Shown here: positions 51,442 to 61,300 of the stretch, piece by piece
How the letters are laid out: every line of letters begins with the position of its first letter
How positions within the stretch are numbered: the first letter of the stretch is position 1
Origin: Solea solea
Lineage: Eukaryota; Chordata; Actinopteri; Pleuronectiformes; Soleidae
DNA: 64,000 nucleotides
Direction of reading: 5' to 3'
Assembly (NCBI RefSeq): GCF_958295425.1
Contig: NC_081140.1
Coordinates: 12,671,433 to 12,735,432, forward strand
Made by a program: the position numbers and the translations under genes
Notes under the pieces: generated by a model
Databases searched by the model: none
The model's input: the letters and a program-made list of their open reading frames with translations, nothing else
Told to the model about the DNA's origin: nothing

Positions 51442-51898
51442 ACGGCTGTTTGTGATTTCATACTGTGCGCCGCCCCTGTTGTTGTCTGAGTGAGTCATCT
51501 CAGGTTAATGTGTCTCAGAGAATGGGCCGACCTAAAAATAGATGGCTGGGATTTGACCAGGAGTCCAGAAGAAACGCTGGAAAAACTGCATGCACCTATT
51601 TCTAGCTGAGGGGGAGGAAATTAAATTCTGGTTTCTGTTTATCGTGCCCTTCATTCTGCTGCCTAATCACAATATTATCTCCCCCTCCTCCCCTCCGCTT
51701 CCTCTGTGCAGAGAATATTTCAATGCTTTCGTGTTCAGGACAACCTTTCCACATACGACTTCATATTTCCTAATATTGCTGTTTCTTTCTGAGATTAAAT
51801 CATGTACTTTAAAATCTCAAGGCTTACGTCAGCTTCCTCCACTTGTCTTGGGTCCTCCACTTGTCTTGGGTAAAGCATTACATCAGGGGCCATGCCTG

Positions 51899-51931
<33 letters not shown>

Positions 51932-52269
51932 GTCTAGCTGTGCAGGAAACCACACCTCTGCAGTGCACAGAGGCTCTCAGGGTCTGCCTGTGGCGCTAGT
52001 GTGAGCAGCACAGCAGGGAAATGAAAGAGGGGTGTAATGATGGAGGCAGAGGGAGAGTGAGACAATCCTCTCAGTGTTTCAGGTTGCGGCTCCTTTTCCA
52101 CTCCACTTTAAACTCCTTTTTCAAGGCAGAGCTGAGTTGTGTGTTGCTTTCATTTTTGTTCATAAGCTAAATTTAGCCACAGGGAATTGAACAGAGAACA
52201 ACTGGCACAGCAGCACCTGACTGATTACTGATGAGCCTCAGTATGAGCTAACCTGTTGAGCTCACACAA

Positions 52270-52301
<32 letters not shown>

Positions 52302-55300
52302 TGATCTTTATGAATGCATTTATTGATCTTATGTGTGCGTGTGTGTGTTTTTCCTCTCCCAGTATTCAGTTCCCTGGACATGTCTCGATCGGTTTCGGTG
52401 ACGGCAGCGGGTCAGTGTCGTCTGGCTCCACTTATTCAAGTCATCCTGGACTCCAGCCACCTGTATGATTACACTGTAAAGCTACTGTTTAAGCTGCACT
52501 CCTGTGAGTCTCACACACACTCACACACACACACACGCACACACACACACACACACCACTTATCGCTCTCTGTCTCTGTTTCTCTCTCACTCTCAAAAAG
52601 GTGAAATAATGCAAAGTAAATATTTAGTAATAATAGTAGTTTAGTAGTAACTTAGTTTATCATGAATCGATGAATCATCGCAGCCCTAAAGAAATGTCAG
52701 TTACAGTCTAATTATTGTCAAAATGAGTACACACAATCTAGCCTAACAGCCATATACAACTCTCTCTGTGTTTATTATTATTATTATTGTTGGTTGATAT
52801 CCTCTTCACATTCAGATAGGCATCAATAAATATAGTTGTCTTGGAGAAGGAGAAAAGAAAAGCCTGGAAGATGTAATCAATACACCCCACATCAGTGACC
52901 CCACCCCCTCCTGTCTGCTCTCATGTCAAAGCTCCGCCCTCAAAACACAAATATGATTGTTCCAAGTTCTTTTGAATCTGTGCCACTGATGAACAAATCT
53001 GTTTGTGGCTCTTGCACAAGGCCCTTTGTTTTTGAGCAGCACTTGAGTAGAAACTAAATATCTCACACAATGTTTATTACTTAAACAATCAACGTCTTAA
53101 ATGAATCAATTGTGATGCTGAGCAAGAGCATAGTGTGGGGTATTTAGTTTCTTTCTATTTTCCAAAGCAGCTGCATCAATAAATGTTGCAGATACTCGTT
53201 GAATATTTTCCAGTTTTACATTTACATCTTGAACAACCTGTGCGACAGAAACACGCGTGTCAATAATTAAACTTGGCGCGACATTTCTGTAAAGACTTAA
53301 AGACGTGGCACGTTCTTCTCTGAGTTGAAGAACTTTAAAAACTTTAAAAGAGCCAGCTGATGAAGCAGATAAAGTAGGAACAGGAGTGCTTTAGCACAAA
53401 TCACAACATGTATCCGAGCAGTTTGCGTGGCTGAGCGCTGACGGCGTTTGTGTTTTGTGTGCACCTGCAGGCCTTCCAGCTGACACTCTCCAGGGCCACA
53501 GAGATCGTTTCCAGGAGCAGTTTAAAAAGTACGAAAGTTCACATCTCTGCAGAAAACCAGGCTGTCACCGTGCAGGGCTCTCTCACTGAGTGTGACCCCC
53601 TAACACTGAGCTCATAGTATTGAGCTGTGTTGAATGAATTTTCTCTCTGATTTTCCTTCTGCCTGTTCTCATCCCTCTCTTCCTTCCACTGTCTCTTTCA
53701 GGTTAAAGAGTCTGTTCTATCGCTCTAGTAACTTGCAGTATTTCAAGAGGCTGATTCAGATCCCACAGTTGCCTGAGGTAATAACAACATTTTTCACATG
53801 CAACACGAGCTGGTTTTAGGTCTCCGATCAATGATTTCATTCATTTCCAAAACAAAGGTCCACCTTCTGATATTTTTACTTTGTGTACTAGTTACTTAAC
53901 CACAAGACCCTGAATTATCTTATTAATCTGCTCTGCCAGTGTTTACTGTCTGGTTATACACACTGATACCAGAGGTGGGAGAATGTCCCATGTGCAAATC
54001 CCAAGTCCCAAGACTTGTGAGAATCAAACTCGTCATAATTTAAGTTCTGTGAAATTGTCATGATCTCGCTAAGTTTCCTCACTTAAATCAGTTCAAAGAT
54101 GGTGGTCATGGCATGAACAGCTGGAATGTAGATATGAATCAGGTTGCATGATTGAATATTATGGAAAACAAATTTGTCTATAGTTAGTTACCTCGTAAGT
54201 CATGAATAAGAAGTCAAAGTCAAGATGTGACATTTGTCAGTGTTAGTCAAACCACATTTTCTGACTTGAGTCGAGTCATGTGACTCAAATCCCCCAACTC
54301 TGGCTGCTACATACAATATTACTACTAGTAATAATAATAATAGTAATAATAGTAATTTAAGAAAATTTAACACTCTAAATTGGTTAATTTGAGTTTCCAC
54401 TCGCATAGTACCTGGACCAGGCACCAGTATCTGCTCTGGCGAGCTTCCAAGCGAGCTGAGGTGATGCTATGCGTGATGTCGCCAGACTGACCAATCAGTG
54501 GCCGTCACAGGAAGAGACGTCCGGCGGCTGAACAATGCTGAAATGTAGATCAGTTAAAAAGACTGATCTGATAACACTCCTAAAAACAAGGGTTAATCTC
54601 CAACAATTACCAGGGAAATCAGAGGAGTCTGCTGTATTTAGCGACAGCACTGCTGATCGTGACCCGGCATCACAAACCCTGCCGCTGTATTTTAGTGAAG
54701 TGACTGTGTCAGACGGAGTCATGGAGGAAGTACTGAACAAACAGTGCACCAGCGCCCCCTGCGACCCTCACGTGGAGGATAAAGAGTGAATGAGTGACTA
54801 ATTATAATATATTATAGAAGAATAATTAAAGAAAAGCAGTTTACAAGACTTTTTCAAAGCAAAGTTTCTCGGTTTAAAACAGCAAGCTATTGCAATTCAA
54901 GTATAAGACACATAAATAATATCAAATAAAAAATTATAATAATGGTAGAGTAAAAATAATAAAAAAAACTTTTAAGAAATAAGATGTGGTAAAATTCCTA
55001 AAATGCGTTTGTGTTTTCAGAAGTTATTTTAAGAGTGTTATTTTGAATATCGCAATGATTAGACTTGGATTGTTTCTCATCCTCACAGAACCCTCCTAAC
55101 TTCCTGCGTGCGTCAGCTCTGTCAGAGCACATCAGCCCCGTGGTTGTGATCCCTGCCGAATCCTCCTCCCCCGAGTCCGAGCACATGGCTGAGACGGACG
55201 ACCTGGTGGACACAGATGTTCCCTCACTGCCGGTAACTACACAAGACAAGTGTCCCTCAGTGTTCTTATCGGTTTGTTTTGGAACTGTGAAGCTTCTTGT

Positions 55301-58300
55301 CTCATCATGAGTGCGTTCAGTGATGACAGATATAGAAATACAGAGCCACATGTCATACAAATGATTTGTAAAATTGCTCTCAACATCTGGTTTATTTTTA
55401 AACTGGAATGTCAGCTGGCTGTGGACAGGATCTTGAGAAAAAAACATATTTTTCCTTCTTGAGGAATTTGATATAATGAGATAATTTTGAATCCACACTT
55501 CAGCTGCAAAGCACCTGGTGCAGGAGCAGTACGATGTGGCTGATAATGACATTTTTATTCTTGCTTCGTAGAAACTGGCGGATGTATAACGTGACTGTGT
55601 TTCCTAAAATAATAATAAGTAACTAATAATAATAACAAGGGAAAGATCTCAGTTTTATCGCACATATTTCATTGAATTCTTCTTTATGGTCCTCTAAAAG
55701 CTCCTCTTGTTTTAAACCTCCAGGCTCCTGTGGAGACCAAGTTCGACGACCTGTTCGGCACATCGGCTGCTATAGACCCGTTCAACTTCAACAGTCAGAA
55801 CGGCATGCGCAAGGACGACAAGTGAGGCTCGCCAGTTCATGCTAAATCTCTCTTTTATTTAAAGACTGTAACTATACAGAAAATGACAAACACAGTGAAG
55901 AAGTCATGTACATTTCTGTGTCCGTCAGAGATCGTCTGATTGAACAGTTGACAAGGGAGATCCAGGCCCTCAAAGACGAGCTGGAGTCTTTCAGACTGGA
56001 GGTAAAGAATCCAACAGCCTTGTTTAACCCTGTTGTCTCACACAGAAGAAAACATAAGAACACAAACCTACTGAGACATTTATGCACTTATCATCTTTTC
56101 TCTCTCCATCTGTCAACAGAGCGGTCGGTTGTGTCAGGTGCTGAGGGGGCGTATCAGCGAGTTGGAGGCGGAGCTTGCCGAGCAGAGTCACCTGAGGCTG
56201 CAGGCTCTTGGAGAGAGCGAGTTCTTGAAGGCCGAGCTGGACGACCTGAGGAGGGTCAGAGAGGACACGGAAAAGGAGCAGCGGAGCCTGACGGAGATAG
56301 AGAGTAAATTGATGGAGCAGTCGATGCTCTTTTGCTTTCACTTTGTCACATTGTGTGTGAAATTATGACCGTGTTGCAGTTAAAAGTGACTGCGTTTGTC
56401 TCTGTCTGTCTTCATGTGTGTCACCAGAAAAAGCTCAGGCCAATGAGCAGCGCTACACCAAACTGAAGGAGAAGTACACAGAGTTGGTTCAGAGTCACGC
56501 AGACCTGTTGAGGAAGGTGAGGAAGACGAGACAGACTTACTTGTTCATGCTCATGAATCCACAAAACCCTAAGTTCAATTATACTTTTTTTGCAAAATGC
56601 ATTAGTCACACTCAGAGTGTCACACTGTTTTTTTTGCTGCATTTTGTTTTGTATTCTTGTTGCATCAAAAAATTTAAAAATGAATTATGCTAACCTACAG
56701 ATTCACATTTTTTAAAAAGGTAAAGTTTGTCATCGATGTTGTTAGTGTTACTGTGTTGTGAGTGCATTGTTGCAATGTTTTGCTCAAATCTCCGGAGCCC
56801 CAGACATGACTTAAGGGAAAAGAAAACTCTACTTCGTGGCCACAAAATAAGTATAACGTGAGCACAAAATATTAATTTGTGTAATAATTCTGTAAAAATG
56901 ATTCCTTGCAATCTTTGTAATTCATTCCCAGCCTAAAATAAAACTCAATTACACTTTCTCTGTCCAGTGTGCAGATTCAGTCCTCTTGCGTCCCTTTTTG
57001 CTTACACAGCTCTCAAGGTAATTCATGGGAATGATATTAATATTATGAATTAATGTTATAGCTATTTCGTGGCCACAAATGACTGGAGTCCCGTGTCCCC
57101 CCCCCATGTTGTGTCTGGGGCTCTGTACAAATCAGCTTATTTCATGGTAATGCAGACTGTGAAGACTGAAGAAAAAGTGGCTTCAGTATGATCGACCCAG
57201 GCTTGATCGTAGTAGCAAAAAACTGCAAGTTCTCCTCTCAGTGTCCTTTTGTTTTGTGGACACAGCCTTGTGCTAATTATTTTTTCTGCACGTGTGCATC
57301 TGTGTCCTTTGTGTCTGTAGAACGCAGAGGTGACCCGGCAGGTGACGGTGGCTCGGGCAGCACAGGATGAGGTGGAGACGGTGAGGAAAGAGATGCAGGA
57401 GAAGGTGAAAACGGCTCAGGAGGTTGCAGACAGACAGGTGAGGATGAATGACCTGTTCTTAATCACAGCTAAACACTTATACCACCTGTGTTTATACCTG
57501 TGCTTTCATCTCAGTGATTCAACTATAAGACTCCAGCCTTGCATGTATACAGAGCTAATATAACAAGGCACTTTAATACAAATTCAGGAATTCTTGCTTT
57601 CGGTGCTCAAAATGCTTTCTCAGTGTTTCCAAACCGAGTGAATTTCAGCTGTCTGAAGTGAGCCCTGGTCTTTTCTTGCTTAGGAAAGGGAACAGCTGGA
57701 GCATCTTCAGGAGATTCAGAGGGAGCTGGTGTCCAGCCGGGCGGAGCTGGACGCCCTGAAGACGACCGTGGCCTCGTCACAGCAGGTCACTCTCATCTCT
57801 GTGTAAATCTTGCTGAACTTATACACAAGGGTCCAAATTTGTTGTCATCCTAAAAAGAAACTATTAAAGTTATGAAGTGTTCACACCAGGATAAATCTAA
57901 TAATAACAACACTCCTTTTCTAGTCATCAATTACTCGATTGATCTTGTTCACAACCTCACTTTTGTCGCGTTATTCTCCACATGAATCAGATGTGTCAGA
58001 ATCCTCTTACTTCTCCTATGAAGGAAGTTGGACACACATTAAAAGAGAATACAATGCTTTATGTGGGATCAGATTTTCCAAGAACACATTTTGATGACGA
58101 CAGCAACAGATCCCAGATACTGACTGTTATAGTCAAATTACAATATCTTATATTTGCACACACACACCAATTAGTGATTAATTATCGTGAATTTGACCTC
58201 TGGTCATGGGCTGTTATCGTAGAAAACAACTGTGCTTCTGTTGAGTTCATGCATTTCCCCTTTTTCTAATTCATGCATTTCACCTTTTTCTGATTCATGC

Positions 58301-61300
58301 GTTTCACCTTTTCTAATTTCTGTCACACTCCTTATTCTCTTCAAATTCCCTGTCTGACACACACACACTCCACATCTCCTGCCTCACTGTCCCTGACGGT
58401 TCTTCTGCAGTGGCCGTGTCGGAGGCTCAGACACGTCGCGGTTCAAGTGTATTTGTTTGACATCAGTGTTTGAATGAATTACGAGGACGTTGTATAAACA
58501 GTAGCTAAATCATCATCAATCATTATCCTCCGTGTTTCTCAATCTCTGCGTGGTTGAGCCAAGAGGAACACGCAGATGGCAAGATGATGTTTACAATAGG
58601 TGACTGAAGGCATTTATTTGAAGGAAATGGAAACACAGAAGCAGTTAAATCTCGTCCAAACAGCTGTTTGTTTAAATTTTGATGTTTGGTCCCTCATGTT
58701 CTGCCTCAGTGGAGGAGGATTTTCATTGCAAGAGCAATAGAAAAAAAAATGTTCAAACATGTAATATTTTTAACATGGAATGATAAACTAATGAATCCTG
58801 ATTGTCTTTTCCCTAAGGTTTCACATTTCTCCCAGCGCATACTTCCTTGTTCCTCCTCTGTGTCTCTCAGCCTCCCACTCCTCAGTCCTATTTTTGTAGC
58901 TACTACATATCAACCCTGTCACTCCCCCTGTCCTCCTCCATCCCTCTTATTTCAATAGAGCAGCCCACTTTCCCATCTCTCCCATCTCATTCCCCAGTGT
59001 CTGCCTCTCACTCGTTCCTGTCATAGAAATCACATTTTTAACATTCCTGTTTCTCTTTCCTCTCTCAACACTCCCCCCTCCTCCTCTCTGTGTGGAATCT
59101 GCTGGCTCTCAGGCTGTAAGTCTCTCACCTGCCTTTCTCATTATGTAACTATATAGCTATAGATGAGCTACAATAGATTATTTACTTCATCTCACAAACC
59201 CTGAGTGCACAGGATGTGATGTCACTTCACTCTGTCGCCATAATTAATGGTTGTTGCATTACAGCCCAGTTGTGCAACCACAAGTTCCTTTAATTGTGAA
59301 CTTGACCTCAACCCAAACCTCTTTGGAGACTTAAATGGAGCCAGTGTTGTTGTAATAAGTAGCTGAAGATGATTATTATCATACCACATCCTGACACGAC
59401 AGCTACAGTGTCGTCTTTGTCCCTTGTCCTTCCCCGTCTTTATTGCTTTACCCCTGTGTCTTTTGTTTCTTTCATGCAGTCAAGCGAAGCACTCGGCACC
59501 GAGCTTGCCACCCTGCAGTCTGAGAAGGCCGAGCTGGTGCAGTCCCTGTCAAAGGTGGAGGCGGCGTTGGTGGCCCAGGGGCAGGAGCTAGAGCGGGTCC
59601 AAAGCTCGCTGGTGACTGAGAGGGAGAGTGGGGTGAAGACAGCCGAGTCCCTGCAGAATCAGCTCAATGAGAAGGTGAAGGGTTGTCATTTTGTGATTTA
59701 AAGGTCGAGGTTGTAAAAATGAGTGACCTCTAACGACCCCTACACCTACAGTGGCCTTTTCATAGCAGAAAGGATGTATCGATCTCTTTCACATCTTCCA
59801 CTCCTCCTTGTGCTCTATAGTTTTCTTCACATAAAGTGTGTGTGTTTATGTTGGTGGAGCCATTCTCCTTTGTTTGCATTCTAAGCTCCAGCTTCAAAAT
59901 GCAGAACACACCCTCTGGCTGGTTTGTCCATTCGGGGCTGCTGGAAAAACATGGCTGCAAAAGGACTTAAAGCAAAGTCCCTTCCCCAAAGTTCTATAAG
60001 ATATAACTTATTCTAAGGCTATGAAAACCAAGCTAGTATTTTAAATTTCTGCCAACAAACTTTCCTTATTTCTTAATTCTTACACACTGGACTGTTAACT
60101 GAGGTTTCAGCACAACATGCATTGTGTCCTGACAAATTTTTATGGATGGTACGATACCAGTTTTTGTGTCTGATAACGATATCACAAACTCGAGTATTTC
60201 CTCATACCGATATTGGTCCATTTATGAACCACACATTTGTGCTAAAAGACTTTTTGCTGATTATTATTTATATATTTCTGTCCAATATCTGATCCAAGTG
60301 GATGGTTAACGTGGTCGGTGCTTGTTTGCGTCCACAGGAGAGCAGGGAGCAGACGTTGGAGGGCCAGCTGGTTGCAGCTCGCTGGTCCAGTCTGCAGGGA
60401 GCTGTGGAAGAGGCAGAGAAAATCATCCGGGACTCGCTGGCTCAGATCGACGACCCGGCACACATCAGCTGCACCAGCTCTGCCGGTAGATATACCGGCA
60501 TATTAAATATACAAGGATGCTGCTGTGACCTGTATAAGTGAAGAACCACTGACCAGTGCTGTGTACACGTGTTTCCTTCATCTCTGCAGACTACCTAGCG
60601 TCCAGATGTCAGGCCTCTTTAGACTGTATGGATCGACTCCACTCGGCCAGAGAGGCCTTCATGACAGACAGCACAGGTGGGAGGAGTTTAGCTCTGTGCA
60701 TTTAATGTGAAAAATGACTACATTTTTGATCACACTGTTTGAAATGAGAGGGGGGAAAAGTAAATACACAATAACCCCCCACACCCCCGTGCTGATTAAG
60801 CTTTTTGTAACACAAAGGCAGAGAAAATTAATAATTCAACAAGTGTGTGTGTATTTACTTTAACTTTAATTTGTATTGTTTTGTCCAGGTGTGTGCGAGC
60901 TGCTGCGAGTGGTGACACAGTGTGGCCATCTGGTGGGAGACACCATCGTTCAGGGTAGTGCCACCTCACACATGGTGCCTGTGGAGCAAGGTGATGGTAA
61001 GTGTGTGTGTGTATGTTCGGGTGAAGTCTTGATGTGTTGCACATGGACAGTGAAGTTGAGCAGTGTAATCTCTCTCTGTCAGTTACTGGGATAAACGTTA
61101 TCACAGCATTAGAAAATAGTGTTGTGGTGAGTTTGTGGTTAATACTTAACGTAACAACCCGAATGTCCTGCTGCAGCATTTCCACTGCAATGAAAAAATG
61201 CTCTTTAAATAGTCTCCGCAACAGGAGTTCAGCCAAAACATGCACCATTAGAGTGTTTGCTGACTTCATACAGCAGTAATGTTTGCAGAATTTACTCTCT

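Larger units (their letters stand above)
53778..55088 (+). other. hip1: hip1 intron 10
   Basis: The intron contains the dispersed repeat at 54395-54620, related to 23058-23360, and a SINE 3' end at 54745-54800. The remainder is AT-rich and unremarkable. Confidence 0.55.
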
